From contig NZ_JARKMZ010000007.1 of the NCBI RefSeq assembly GCF_029360775.1, positions 282,779 to 346,778 on the forward strand: DNA of 64,000 nucleotides, read 5' to 3'. A program made the translations under genes and the position numbers. The DNA comes from Daejeonella sp. H1SJ63 (lineage in GTDB: Bacteria; Bacteroidota; Bacteroidia; Sphingobacteriales; Sphingobacteriaceae). This document shows, piece after piece, positions 16,959 through 26,468 of the stretch (positions within the stretch are counted from its first letter, which is position 1; the number at the start of each line of letters is the position of its first letter). The notes under the pieces were generated by a model that saw only the letters and a list, made by a program, of their open reading frames with translations, searched no databases and was not told the origin of the DNA.

Positions 16959-18043
16959 TTTATTCTTTTTTGTAGGGCAAACTCTTCATACTTTTCAATT
17001 TGATGCAAAGTATAATTAAACATTCCATCATTCTGGTGATAGAAGTTATAATACCATTGGCTCGTAAATTCAATCAACTCATTATATTCTAATGTAGGCA
17101 ACCATTTAAGGAAAAACAGAGCTTTATCACAATTCAACTTCAACAACCCCGCTTCATGGAACAGAATGTTACCCGTAACTTTATATGCTTCAGAACTATC
17201 ATCAAAATTCCAATGACGACTTAAATCTTCTAATAAATTCTTTACAGTATGGCTATGCTCAGATTTAGGGCCGAAATTAAAGCTTTCTCCGTTAAGGCTA
17301 TCATTTTCAGATAAATTTTGGCACAGACTAAGATATCCACTAATTGGTTCAAGAACATGTTGCCAAGGCCTGGTGGATTCAGGGCTTCTGATTTCTACGG
17401 TCTTTCTCTGAGACCATGCAATCATACAATCGGGCACAATCCTGTCTTTTGCCCAATCACCCCCGCCTATGACATTGCCAGCTCGGGCGGAAGCGATCTT
17501 AACAAAAGGATGTTTCTGAAAGAATGAATGATAGAATGACTTAAACGCAATTTCAGCACACCCCTTTGATCCACTATAAATATCCTTACCTCCTACAACA
17601 TCCGTTTCCTTATACCCCCAAACCCATTCTACATTGTCATAACATTTATCACTTGTCACAATAATTGCTGCACATTTATTTGTTAAACTTCTCAGGGCTT
17701 CGAGTACATGTACTGTGCCCAACAAATTGGTTGAAAATGTATTGACCGGGTCCGAATAGGATAAAGATACAATGGCTTGAGCAGCTAAATGGAAAACAAA
17801 ATCAGGCTTTTCTCTAGAAAAGATAGATTTTATGGTTTCCAGATCACGGACATCGTTTCGGTAGTCTGTTATTTTATCTGCAAGTGCCAATTCCTCGAAT
17901 AAAGAGGGTTTCGTAGGTATATCAAATGATATTCCCACTACTTCTGCACCTAATTTCAAGAGCCAGGCTGTTAACCAAGCGCCTTTAAAACCAGTGTGCC
18001 CAGTTACTATTACTTTTTTCCCTTTGTAAATATTATTAAACAT
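16946..18043 (-). CDS. rfbG: CDP-glucose 4,6-dehydratase
   Basis: Makes CDP-4-keto-6-deoxyglucose from CDP-glucose with bound NAD. The 365 residues carry VTGHTGFKGAWLTAWLL at the cofactor site, VTSDKCYDNVEW for the Thr/Ser-Asp region, and DIYSGSKGCAE as the Tyr-x-x-x-Lys motif. ARAGNVIGGGDWAKDRIVPD is highly diagnostic of RfbG/DdhB. It follows rfbF by 6 bp. No CDP-6-deoxy-glucose-3-dehydratase (DdhC) is seen, so the branch should give a 6-deoxy, not a 3,6-dideoxy, sugar. Confidence 0.95.
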   Translation of the reverse strand: MFNNIYKGKKVIVTGHTGFKGAWLTAWLLKLGAEVVGISFDIPTKPSLFEELALADKITDYRNDVRDLETIKSIFSREKPDFVFHLAAQAIVSLSYSDPVNTFSTNLLGTVHVLEALRSLTNKCAAIIVTSDKCYDNVEWVWGYKETDVVGGKDIYSGSKGCAEIAFKSFYHSFFQKHPFVKIASARAGNVIGGGDWAKDRIVPDCMIAWSQRKTVEIRSPESTRPWQHVLEPISGYLSLCQNLSENDSLNGESFNFGPKSEHSHTVKNLLEDLSRHWNFDDSSEAYKVTGNILFHEAGLLKLNCDKALFFLKWLPTLEYNELIEFTSQWYYNFYHQNDGMFNYTLHQIEKYEEFALQKRIKWTS

Positions 18044-18049
18044 GTCTTA

Positions 18050-18823
18050 TTATTTTATCCATGGAGCTTTATTACTCCGTACTAGATTATCTAAATAGTC
18101 TCTTTCACGAACATTATCCATACACTGCCAAAAGCCATCGTGCAGGTGAGCATGTAACTGACCTTCGTTAGAAAGGGTCTGTAAAGCGCCGAACTCAAGA
18201 TCACAATTTTCATCTTCCGTCAGATAATCCATTATTTTTTTGTTAAAAACAAAAAAGCCTCCGTTAATATAACCAGTGGCCATCTGTGGCTTTTCTTGAA
18301 AGTTAGTCACTATCGAGCCATTCAATTCCAATTCACCAAATCTAGACGGCGGGTGAACCGCCGTTACAGTGGCGATTTTTTTATTAGATAAATGGAAATT
18401 TATTAAGTCATTAATATTAACATTACTAAGTCCATCACCATAAGTCAAAAGAAAATCATCAGATTCTATATATTTCTCAACCAACTTAACTCTCGCACCT
18501 TTAAGAGTTTCCTCTCCGGTATCAACGAAAGTAATTTCCCAATCACTTTCCGGCATAGAATTATAGAAAAGCGGATCTTGATCAGGAGTCATTTTTAAAG
18601 TAAAATCACTTGCCGAAATCCTAAGGTTGTAAAAGTACTCCTTAATAAAATTTGCTTTATAGCCTAATGCCAGTATGAACTTTTTATGTCCAAACGAACT
18701 ATAAGTCTTCATAATATGCCAGAGAATTGGTTTTCCTCCTATTTCAACCATTGGTTTTGGTTTGCTTACTGTTTCTTCGCTCAACCTGGTGCCCTTTCCA
18801 CCGCATAAAATAACTACATCCAT
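18050..18823 (-). CDS. rfbF: Glucose-1-phosphate cytidylyltransferase
   Basis: Condenses CTP with glucose-1-phosphate to give CDP-glucose, entry to the CDP-sugar branch. The 257 residues start MDVVILCGGKGTRLSEETV, the nucleotide-binding loop, followed by KPKPMVEIGGKPILWHIM. GYINGGFFVFN and the C-terminal HDGFWQCMDNVRE are characteristic of RfbF/DdhA. It sits 21 bp downstream of the large transferase-like gene and couples to rfbG. Confidence 0.95.
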   Translation of the reverse strand: MDVVILCGGKGTRLSEETVSKPKPMVEIGGKPILWHIMKTYSSFGHKKFILALGYKANFIKEYFYNLRISASDFTLKMTPDQDPLFYNSMPESDWEITFVDTGEETLKGARVKLVEKYIESDDFLLTYGDGLSNVNINDLINFHLSNKKIATVTAVHPPSRFGELELNGSIVTNFQEKPQMATGYINGGFFVFNKKIMDYLTEDENCDLEFGALQTLSNEGQLHAHLHDGFWQCMDNVRERDYLDNLVRSNKAPWIK

Positions 18824-18844
18824 AATCTATATATTATTACCTGT

Positions 18845-20665
18845 TTAACTACTAAAAGTGGTTTTAATTATGTTTTCTAATATATCTGTCAGGGGCATGG
18901 TACTTCCATCACCAAAATATTCCCGAATAACTTCCTTTGGATTTTCCATATCAGCGTAAATGAGTGCATCCATGAGCTGTTCCTCTGTATAAGCATATTT
19001 TGTTATTTCCGCGTCAAACTCATTTGGGTTGACATGCAGAGCATTTTTGCTGCCAATAAAAATTGGTTGAATCCCATTGGCTAATGCTTCGAGTCCCGCC
19101 GATGAAGAATCAAACAGGACTACATCAGCTTTTTTCATCTCATCGGCAAAACTCGTTTTTAAAGAAATGTGTGCGGGACAATCAAGCTTTTTGAATAACC
19201 CGACATAGTCATAGTTAGCCAATGGATGAGGAACGATAGAAACTTGAAAATTTTTATTGTTTCTAAGAGTATTTACAACAAATGTAATTAATGCCACTGA
19301 TTCTTTTTCTCCCAGTGAACAGGCAACCATGACCTGACTATATTTCAGCAGAGTATTTTTTGAAAGCCCTGAGATAAAATCACGTCCGGATTGTGAAGTC
19401 AGTATTTCTGTCTTTAAACCATAATAGGTCTCTAAATTCTTAAAAGAAACATTTCCAGTGGCAATTATGGTATCTGGGAGGGGTAATGCATCAATAAGTT
19501 TTTTTGAAAAGTAAAACCTTGTAGATAATGCAGGACATGGTGCATTTTGCAACCCGACACTTTTAATATTGTTGTGCTTCCTCATCTCATATAAGAAAAC
19601 ACGTTCCCAGGCCTGGTTTTCAAAAGGATAAATTGTTAACTTATTATTTACCTGGGCACCCACTTTTTTTGAAAACGCTTTTATAAGTTTATTTTGTAAC
19701 GAGAAGGCTCGTCTTTCCCTCAGCTTTTCTTTGTTGATTAAAGGGGTGATGTTCAATCCGTTTAGGATAGATATTTTCTTGTTAGAGGATGATGTGTTTT
19801 TAAACTTAGATAATTCTAAAAGAATGTTATAAAGTGATAATGAGTTATAAAGAAAAAATACTTTGAATCCATTATTCTCCAACCATTTATTAAATAGTTT
19901 TAACTGATGCTTTGTTCCTACCCAATCAATTGGAACTATTACGGCACAGTTCGTTTTTATTGATTCTGTTTCAAAAACCTTCCCGATAAAAGGGTCGCTA
20001 TATACCCCGCTTCGAAAATTCCGGGAATCAATAAAAGTTGGTAGAATAATCAGATTGTCCTGATTGAGATTAGCTGTATCGAAAGTGGTATTTTTGAATA
20101 TAAGCCTGCACATCAATTTAGAAATGGCAGCGCATAAAAAAATATACGGCCTTCTTGAATAGGATTTCAGTATTGCGGTAATATTATCAAAATAATTTTC
20201 AGCGGTGTAATAGCTAAAAGGTCTATCTATGTTACTATTCTGTTTTATGCATTCAAACAATGCAAAATCCTCAACGAGAATTAACAGATTTTTATTTTTA
20301 AAGGTATCGTCTAAAAGTATTTTTCGATAAATATCGAGCTGACAATACGTTAGGTAAAAACTACTATCCCATGGATTTTTCCATGACAATCGACTAGCCC
20401 ACCAGAGTTCTTCCCCCGACCGGCTTTCCAGGTCGTCGATGAAATCGATATATTGTTCCAGATGTTCGTATTGTGATTTGCCCAGCTCTTCAGCAAGGGG
20501 GTATCTTTCTATATCATTAAGAATTGATATTTCTAACTGATATGGGATTAAGGCATCCTCCCCCAAAAAGACCCATGAATCAATACTGCATTCAATAATA
20601 ATTTTAGAAAGGAAGGCCTTATATCCATTGCTCTTATGAACAACAAATATTTTATTTCGAGTCAT
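18845..20665 (-). CDS. Large putative transferase, KpsC/LIC12162-like
   Basis: A 606-residue soluble protein with no signal peptide. The C-terminal third looks like a GT-B sugar transferase: VSIVPHPLANYDYVG contains an HP motif like that in Kdo transferases and CDP-glycerol transferases. FADEMKKADVVLFDSSSAG followed by LEALANGIQPIFIG forms the usual donor-site serine cluster. The N-terminal half is unrecognised. Its start overlaps by one base the end of a KdsB-like gene, which links it to a CMP-activated ulosonic acid. I infer it transfers that acid; the family assignment is by pattern only. A second protein of comparable design is at 28618. Confidence 0.6.
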   Translation of the reverse strand: MTRNKIFVVHKSNGYKAFLSKIIIECSIDSWVFLGEDALIPYQLEISILNDIERYPLAEELGKSQYEHLEQYIDFIDDLESRSGEELWWASRLSWKNPWDSSFYLTYCQLDIYRKILLDDTFKNKNLLILVEDFALFECIKQNSNIDRPFSYYTAENYFDNITAILKSYSRRPYIFLCAAISKLMCRLIFKNTTFDTANLNQDNLIILPTFIDSRNFRSGVYSDPFIGKVFETESIKTNCAVIVPIDWVGTKHQLKLFNKWLENNGFKVFFLYNSLSLYNILLELSKFKNTSSSNKKISILNGLNITPLINKEKLRERRAFSLQNKLIKAFSKKVGAQVNNKLTIYPFENQAWERVFLYEMRKHNNIKSVGLQNAPCPALSTRFYFSKKLIDALPLPDTIIATGNVSFKNLETYYGLKTEILTSQSGRDFISGLSKNTLLKYSQVMVACSLGEKESVALITFVVNTLRNNKNFQVSIVPHPLANYDYVGLFKKLDCPAHISLKTSFADEMKKADVVLFDSSSAGLEALANGIQPIFIGSKNALHVNPNEFDAEITKYAYTEEQLMDALIYADMENPKEVIREYFGDGSTMPLTDILENIIKTTFSS

Positions 20666-21411
20666 TAATACAATTTCCTAAGAACATCTTTTTCCATAAC
20701 CTCAATCACTTTAACCAAGTCTTCAGGTACATCTACACTATATGTTTCATAGTTTGTCTCTACAATTTTTATTCTATGGCCATGCTCCAGAAATCTTAAC
20801 ATATCAATAGATTCAATTTCTTCAAGTTTCGTGGAGGTCAAATTAGTGAATTCCTTTAACGATTTATTCGTGAATGGGAAAACACAAACTTCTATAAAAT
20901 AAGGGAAATTCTTATCTCCCATGAATTTAGAAGGAATTGGTTCGCGCGAGAAGTAAAGTGCTTCATTGTTTTCATCAAAAACAACTTTTACTTCATGAAT
21001 ATTCTTTGCTTCCTCGAAATCTACTCTTTTCACGAGATTTACACAAGACAGGGTAGGATCATCTATCAAAGGCTTTATCGCGGCTTCTATCATTTCAGGG
21101 AAAACTAACGGCTCATCTCCCTGTAAGTTAACTATGATATCAGCTTCTTGTATTTTTGAAGCTGCCTGGGCAACTCTGTCTGATGCTCTTCTGACATTGT
21201 CATTAGTCAGTATTGCCTTTCCTCCAAACGCCTCAACATGGTCGACAATTTCCTGGTTAGGCGTAGCAACATATACTTCGTCCAACATCTTACACAAGCT
21301 TGCTCTCTTATAAACATGCTCCAACATAGACTTGCCACAAATATCAACAAGCGGTTTATTCCCAAACCTAAATGATCCCAGACGAGCTGGAATAATACAT
21401 ACAATCCTCAT
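20665..21411 (-). CDS. KdsB-like CMP-ulosonic acid synthetase (copy 2)
   Basis: A 248-residue cytidylyltransferase with the KdsB hallmark IIPARLGSFRFGNKPLVDI, the segment VNLQGDEPLVFPEMI (nucleotide/metal site), and ALYFSREPIPSKF for ulosonic-acid binding. KdsB normally activates Kdo for lipid A core. Two KdsB paralogues inside one O-antigen-like locus, each next to a large transferase-like gene, suggest a dedicated polysaccharide sugar rather than housekeeping. It is 7 bp from the methyltransferase gene. Confidence 0.85.
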   Translation of the reverse strand: MRIVCIIPARLGSFRFGNKPLVDICGKSMLEHVYKRASLCKMLDEVYVATPNQEIVDHVEAFGGKAILTNDNVRRASDRVAQAASKIQEADIIVNLQGDEPLVFPEMIEAAIKPLIDDPTLSCVNLVKRVDFEEAKNIHEVKVVFDENNEALYFSREPIPSKFMGDKNFPYFIEVCVFPFTNKSLKEFTNLTSTKLEEIESIDMLRFLEHGHRIKIVETNYETYSVDVPEDLVKVIEVMEKDVLRKLY

Positions 21412-21418
21412 TCTATTA

Positions 21419-22324
21419 TTATTTAGTTACAATCGCTCTCAACCATTGTCTTTCGGGGCCAAAGGTATCAAATTCATACTCATTTTTAAAAGAGTCAATA
21501 GTGTTGCCATTCCCTAACCTTAAACAATTGAGTATCCTACTAAATCCCTTTTTAATTATTAATGGCAAAAAAACATTTTTTTCTCTTTCATTGGGAATAG
21601 ATAGCAGAGCTCTCCCGAAGCTATAAATATGAAAGTCTGGCATTTCTAACTCCCTAAGTAGAAAACTTAAAGACTTTTCATTGAAAAACAAAGTATGCGG
21701 CTGAAAATTTGCTTTAAACAAGAAATCCTGATTGGGGCTTTCGATAAATAAAATGCCGCCTTTCTTCAGGAACTTTACTATTGATTTCAAAAATGATTTT
21801 GGATCGGTTACATGCTCCAGAACATGAAAGATTACTATGATATCAAATTCCTTCTCTCCCAATCCTTCTATGTGCTCTGCAGCCTTCATCCCCTTTGCCT
21901 CAATGTCCTTTACAATTTCAGCGTCGGCCTCTACAGCAAAATACTTTGAATTTACTCCCTGCTCCTTAAGTATTTCTCCAAAAAGCGCATGCCCGGCGCC
22001 AAAATCAAGTATGGTTTTGTTTTCTATGCTGCCTGTTTTCTCAATTAAGAATGACAATCTTGATAAGCCCTGTGCTTTATATAATTGCAAAGAATTCCGT
22101 GAGGCGCTTTGAACCGCTTCACTGCCCTGCCAATAAGTCTTATAAAACTTATCCAGTTGCTGATCAGAGGGCATTTGTTCTAAGTATACCAGCCCGCAAT
22201 TAGAACATTCTGACAGATAGCCATCTTCAATATTAAACGGAGCCGCAGTTCCATAATAAGGGCCAATATTTTTACCTGACGTTTGTCCGCATACTGGACA
22301 GTTAAGTATTTTTTTCAAACTCAT
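21419..22324 (-). CDS. Class I SAM methyltransferase with N-terminal zinc-ribbon
   Basis: A 301-residue protein. CPVCGQ near residue 9 and CSNCGLVYLEQ near 40 form a four-cysteine zinc site, and ILDFGAGHALFGEIL is the SAM-binding motif I. DIIVIFHVLEHVTDPKSFL and FIESPNQD are typical post-I motifs of sugar C- or O-methyltransferases in polysaccharide loci. The start overlaps the upstream epimerase stop by 4 bp. The methyl acceptor is unknown; the CMP-sugar next door is a reasonable guess. Confidence 0.82.
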   Translation of the reverse strand: MSLKKILNCPVCGQTSGKNIGPYYGTAAPFNIEDGYLSECSNCGLVYLEQMPSDQQLDKFYKTYWQGSEAVQSASRNSLQLYKAQGLSRLSFLIEKTGSIENKTILDFGAGHALFGEILKEQGVNSKYFAVEADAEIVKDIEAKGMKAAEHIEGLGEKEFDIIVIFHVLEHVTDPKSFLKSIVKFLKKGGILFIESPNQDFLFKANFQPHTLFFNEKSLSFLLRELEMPDFHIYSFGRALLSIPNEREKNVFLPLIIKKGFSRILNCLRLGNGNTIDSFKNEYEFDTFGPERQWLRAIVTK

Positions 22325-23244
22325 AAACCTTGATGGAAATGGACCATTTTGGATAGCCCATCATTTAGCTTCACTGATGGTTCCCAATCTAATTCTTTTT
22401 TTACCTTTAAGATGTCGGCATAAATACCAAACTGGTCACCTTGAGTAGCACCAGAGAATTCTACGGTAACATCAAAAGGTAAATTCGATTTGATTTTTTC
22501 CACGACTTCTCCAACTTCAGTTTTTATTCCGGTAGCTAAGTTAAAATATTTGTAGCCATGCTTGTTCGAATTGTAGGCTTTAATAAATCCTTTAACCACG
22601 TCGTCAATAAACACAAAATCACGATATCTGTCAGCGCTTCCTTTAACCACAATATGCTTGTTTTTTAAAGCTTGAGCTAAAAATATACTTACCATCCCTT
22701 GCCGCAAATTATCCATATTCTGGCCTGGTCCATAAACGTTGAAAAGCCGCAACGAGGTACTATGTATACCGTATTCAGAATATATTCTTAAATAATGTTC
22801 GCTCGCCAGTTTGCCTACTCCATAAAAAGATTTAGGATTCAATTCTGTGTCTTCCTTTACCGGTCTATCTGGCTTGTCCCCATATACGGACATAGTCGAG
22901 GCGTAAATAAAATTTGTACATTTTGTTTTTATCGCCAACTTTAATAATAATAAAGTCGATTGTGCATTTGTCTGTAAGTCATATACGGGATCGTCAAAAC
23001 TAATTTCACCAGAGCTTTGACCGGCAATATGAAATATCGCCTCAAAAGTAAACTTTTCTAACTGCTTTATTACTGAATAGTCCTGACAATCGCCCTTGAA
23101 AAATTCAACTCCCTCTGGAATGGCATCTTGATACCCTGTGGATAAATTGTCTATTGTTATAACTTTATGTCCTTCGTCAATAAGCTTCCTCGCAACTGCA
23201 GCACCAATAAAGCCCGCAGCTCCAGTGACTAAAAATATTTTCAT
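22321..23244 (-). CDS. NAD-dependent sugar epimerase (GalE-like)
   Basis: An extended SDR of about 307 residues starting MKIFLVTGAAGFIGAAV. I use the ATG at 23242-23244; a longer frame to 23289 adds 15 residues with no family support. YASTMSVYGD and FYGVGKLASEHY provide the Ser and Tyr-x-x-x-Lys. RLFNVYGPGQNMDN is typical of UDP-sugar 4-epimerases. It lies between a HAD phosphatase and a methyltransferase. Nucleotide and sugar specificity are not resolved. Confidence 0.83.
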   Translation of the reverse strand: MKIFLVTGAAGFIGAAVARKLIDEGHKVITIDNLSTGYQDAIPEGVEFFKGDCQDYSVIKQLEKFTFEAIFHIAGQSSGEISFDDPVYDLQTNAQSTLLLLKLAIKTKCTNFIYASTMSVYGDKPDRPVKEDTELNPKSFYGVGKLASEHYLRIYSEYGIHSTSLRLFNVYGPGQNMDNLRQGMVSIFLAQALKNKHIVVKGSADRYRDFVFIDDVVKGFIKAYNSNKHGYKYFNLATGIKTEVGEVVEKIKSNLPFDVTVEFSGATQGDQFGIYADILKVKKELDWEPSVKLNDGLSKMVHFHQGL

Positions 23245-23326
23245 TTGAGTATAATTGTTTCTATGGTTTGAAAATACGTGAGCTTGCACGCTTTCAGTTG
23301 TGAGAGCGAAAGGTTATGCAGGTTCA

Positions 23327-23971
23327 TTAAATGGTATCTATAATTTTTTTCAGTTGTGTTAAATCCTGCACTTTAAATCTTTCGCTCAATAAGGGTGATG
23401 ACTGCGACTCGATTCTGGCAACAAATTTTATGTTATTAACTCGGGCGGCATTTTTGTCAGTGTCGGCATCTCCAATGAAAACTACCTCTTCATTCTTGTA
23501 CCCGTTATTTGCTAGTATTTCTTTTACGTGGTTGTCTTTAGTCTCAGGCGAGCCGTAGACTGCTTTGAAGTATTTAGACAATTCTCTTTTTTCGAGTATA
23601 ACCTTAATTTCATCTGCAGGTGTCCCTGTAGAAATATAAAAGTCATATTTGTTATAGTTTTCTAAGATAAATTCATAGGCGCCTCTCACATAAGGCGATG
23701 ATATCACTTTCTGTAATACTAAATCGGAAAACTGTTTTGCCAGACTATTAACCTTTTCACTATCGATATCTTCATGCAGATAATATTTGTGATAGAATCT
23801 AAATTTTTCAAAACGAGACAATCCACCATTAGCTTCATGATGCGCTATCACTTTTTTTTCTATAACAGCCCCGTAAGGACTATACATTTCGGCAAAGGCA
23901 TTGCTCTTAACTTGAACAGATTCAGCAATTACACCATCAAAATCAAATATTATAGCTTTAATACTATTCAT
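23327..23971 (-). CDS. HAD-superfamily phosphatase
   Basis: A 214-residue HAD hydrolase of beta-phosphoglucomutase-like layout: IFDFDGVIAES (motif I, nucleophile Asp), ISTGTPADE (motif II), and VVFIGDADTDKNAA (motif IV acidic pair). A cap domain lies between I and II. The start overlaps the cyclase-family stop by 8 bp. In this setting a KdsC-like step, removing phosphate from an ulosonic acid 8-phosphate analogue before CMP activation, is plausible. This is an inference from neighbours. Confidence 0.8.
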   Translation of the reverse strand: MNSIKAIIFDFDGVIAESVQVKSNAFAEMYSPYGAVIEKKVIAHHEANGGLSRFEKFRFYHKYYLHEDIDSEKVNSLAKQFSDLVLQKVISSPYVRGAYEFILENYNKYDFYISTGTPADEIKVILEKRELSKYFKAVYGSPETKDNHVKEILANNGYKNEEVVFIGDADTDKNAARVNNIKFVARIESQSSPLLSERFKVQDLTQLKKIIDTI

Positions 23972-24620
23972 ATTCAGCGATAATTGTTATAGGGCTTCCG
24001 TCTGCTTCATCAATCTGAAGCGGCAGAGCAGTCACGCTTTTGATTTTTCTTTGTGCAATCGTATCGAGTTTCATATCCTCAATAATCAATATATCATTTT
24101 CAATCAGAAATTCCTTATGTGCCTCTCTTCCCAGCAGCCGGTTCTGATAGCTGCTAAGTGAAATAAAGTCGAAGCCAATAGCTTTAATATCAGGGAATCT
24201 GGTTCTTAAAAAAAGCGCTAAACCTGGAGATATACCTGGGTTGTTGTTCCAATATGCTTTCTCTTTCCTGTACCCCCCAAAACTGGTATTAATTATCAGG
24301 AAGTCTATTTTAAGCGGTAACTCACAATCTTTAAAAATTTCTTCCGTTATTATTTCTTCTTTTTCAGCTTTATAATCTACGCAGAATACGTCTTTAAACT
24401 GCCAAAATGAAGCAGGATAATCGTTCATTTTTTTCCCCGTATCTGAAAAGTGATTAGGAAAATCGATATGTGTCCCTGAGTGGTTAGGAAGCGATATTTC
24501 TTTGGTATTTGAACTACTCCCGTCAGATATAAGTCCTTTATTTTTTATTGTTATAGCACGCTCACCGCCATACAGTGGCGTATTTTCATTTAGATAGTAT
24601 GATAAATATTCTATAGTCAT
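23964..24620 (-). CDS. Cyclase/kynurenine formamidase-family metal hydrolase
   Basis: A 218-residue member of the cyclase family with its signature HSGTHIDFPNHF (the HxGTHxDxPxHF metal site) near residue 46. Known members are arylformamidases, isatin hydrolases and actinorhodin-type cyclases that open or close amide/lactone bonds. It is unusual in a polysaccharide locus. Possible roles are a sugar lactone hydrolase or an N-formyl/amide hydrolase on the ulosonic acid. It starts at the last base of the upstream epimerase gene (1-bp overlap), so it is clearly part of the same operon. Confidence 0.8.
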   Translation of the reverse strand: MTIEYLSYYLNENTPLYGGERAITIKNKGLISDGSSSNTKEISLPNHSGTHIDFPNHFSDTGKKMNDYPASFWQFKDVFCVDYKAEKEEIITEEIFKDCELPLKIDFLIINTSFGGYRKEKAYWNNNPGISPGLALFLRTRFPDIKAIGFDFISLSSYQNRLLGREAHKEFLIENDILIIEDMKLDTIAQRKIKSVTALPLQIDEADGSPITIIAEYE

Positions 24621-25534
24621 TATTCTCTCGTTAAGAAGTTATCTTCAGTAATGACACCTTCCTTTATCAACTTTTCGTAATTAGAATATATCTGGTCTAA
24701 GATCCCCTGGCCGAGATCATGATAATAATTTAAGTGATATTTCTTAGCTATTTTGGGTTTAAAAGTATAGGGTGTAATGTTGTAATGTTCTTCATGTACT
24801 TCATTTGTATAAACAACCTCGATTTTCTCATTAAACATTTCCTTAATCATTGCTAGAATATCGCTGATCTTCATCGACTTATTTCCGGTTATCATGATAT
24901 TGGAGTTCACAAACTCATCTGACAGGATTTCGACACTTGATTTTGCTGCATCTTTTATGTGAATATATTCACGTAATTCTTCGCCATTACCGTCACGCGT
25001 GATCTTTCTTTCCTTGATAGCCTGAATTATAAAGTTATTGATTGAGTTAAAATGATTAGCCCGGGGGCCATATAATGAACCGTACCTTAATATAGTATAG
25101 TTTAGATTATATATCTTTTGATAGTTTTCAATTAATAATTCTGAAGCCTGCTTTGTACTCCGGTAAAAGGATCCGTGTTCGCTATACACATAAATTGTAC
25201 TACCATATATAAATCTCTCAACCTTAAATTCCCTGCATGCATCCAGAATATAAGTCGTACTTAGTATGTTTACCTCTACAGCTTTAACAGGATTGTCCTG
25301 AGCTTCTTTAATATCTGCGATAGCGGCAAAATGGTAAATATATTTAGCGTCCTTGATCACTTCTCTTAACAGATCGCGATTGAGAATGTCGCCAATAACC
25401 ATTTCCTGGCTGTCTCTTAAATAACCGGACTTTATGGTATCAAATATTATTACCCGATATCCGGCATCGGTGAGCATATCCGCTACATGTCCTCCCAGAA
25501 AACCTGACCCTCCAAAAACTACTACCTTATCCAT
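24620..25534 (-). CDS. NAD-dependent epimerase/dehydratase
   Basis: An extended SDR of about 304 residues starting MDKVVVFGGSGFLGGHV. I use ATG at 25532-25534, since the longer frame would start at TTG 25547-25549. YGSTIYVYSEHGSFYRSTKQ contains the Ser and a Tyr-R-S-T-K active site. RYGSLYGPRANHFN is typical of sugar-nucleotide epimerases. It belongs to the dehydrogenase-epimerase-cyclase-HAD block. The substrate is unknown. Confidence 0.82.
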   Translation of the reverse strand: MDKVVVFGGSGFLGGHVADMLTDAGYRVIIFDTIKSGYLRDSQEMVIGDILNRDLLREVIKDAKYIYHFAAIADIKEAQDNPVKAVEVNILSTTYILDACREFKVERFIYGSTIYVYSEHGSFYRSTKQASELLIENYQKIYNLNYTILRYGSLYGPRANHFNSINNFIIQAIKERKITRDGNGEELREYIHIKDAAKSSVEILSDEFVNSNIMITGNKSMKISDILAMIKEMFNEKIEVVYTNEVHEEHYNITPYTFKPKIAKKYHLNYYHDLGQGILDQIYSNYEKLIKEGVITEDNFLTRE

Positions 25535-25538
25535 GAAA

Positions 25539-26468
25539 TCATTTTCCAATATATTTTAAAAGATTTTCAACAGCCATTGTACCCTGCCTCTCTACGTTTT
25601 CATATGTTCTTGAACCGATATGAGGTGTAATAACAATATTTTTATATTGTAAGAAAGGATGATCTTTTACCATTGGCTCTTCTTCAAGCACATCAGTGAG
25701 ATATGCTTTTATTATTTTAGAATCAATCCCTTTAAGGATAGCTTCCTGCTCAACCAGCCCGGCTCTTGCTGTGTTAATCACAATTACCCCAGGTTTCAAA
25801 ATATTCAATATCGAAGAATTGATCATGTTAGTCGTTTCAGGAAATAATGACACATTCAGGCTGATTATATCGCTCTGGCTTAATAATTCATTCACATTTC
25901 CGCAATAATTGATAGTATGTTTTTTAGCAAAATCAGCGTCATGAAAAGTATCGTAAGCTATTACCTTCAACCCGAAAGCCGCGGCCCTAATGGCAACTTG
26001 CTTGCCTACGCTACCCAATCCGATAATACCGAGGGTTTTTCCATAGATATCATTGCCGATCAGGCGTTCCCATTGCTGGTTTTGTACATACTCATTTTCG
26101 GGAATAATATTTTTCACAAACGATAAAAGCAAAGCAAATACATGTTCGGCAACCGTTATTTGATTTACACCAGGGCAATTTTCAACGGGTATCTTAAAGA
26201 ACCTTGCAGCTTCAAGGTCTACTTTATCAAGGCCTATACCATATTTTGATATAATTTTCAGTTTACCTTGAGCACCTTTTTCAATAACTCGTCTGGTAAT
26301 CTCATCGTCCCCGCAAATAATTCCATCATACCTGTCTATAACATCAAGCAAAACTTCTTCTTTTAGAGGCCCTCGTAACTCATCTATTTGAAATCCCTGA
26401 TTTTCTAATAAAACCTGATGGTTACCTGGCGTATCCTGAAATGAAGTGGAGGTAAGTAAAATTTTCAT
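25539..26468 (-). CDS. D-isomer-specific 2-hydroxyacid dehydrogenase (SerA-like)
   Basis: A 309-residue NAD-dependent enzyme that interconverts 2-hydroxy and 2-keto acids. The Rossmann motif LGIIGLGSVGKQVAIRA is central, VINTARAGLVEQEAI contains the catalytic Arg region, and ITPHIGSRTYE contains the catalytic His. It lacks the regulatory ACT domain of housekeeping SerA. The start overlaps the acetyltransferase stop by 4 bp. In this block it may oxidise a sugar acid to feed the aldolase or set a C2 hydroxy centre. Confidence 0.87.
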   Translation of the reverse strand: MKILLTSTSFQDTPGNHQVLLENQGFQIDELRGPLKEEVLLDVIDRYDGIICGDDEITRRVIEKGAQGKLKIISKYGIGLDKVDLEAARFFKIPVENCPGVNQITVAEHVFALLLSFVKNIIPENEYVQNQQWERLIGNDIYGKTLGIIGLGSVGKQVAIRAAAFGLKVIAYDTFHDADFAKKHTINYCGNVNELLSQSDIISLNVSLFPETTNMINSSILNILKPGVIVINTARAGLVEQEAILKGIDSKIIKAYLTDVLEEEPMVKDHPFLQYKNIVITPHIGSRTYENVERQGTMAVENLLKYIGK

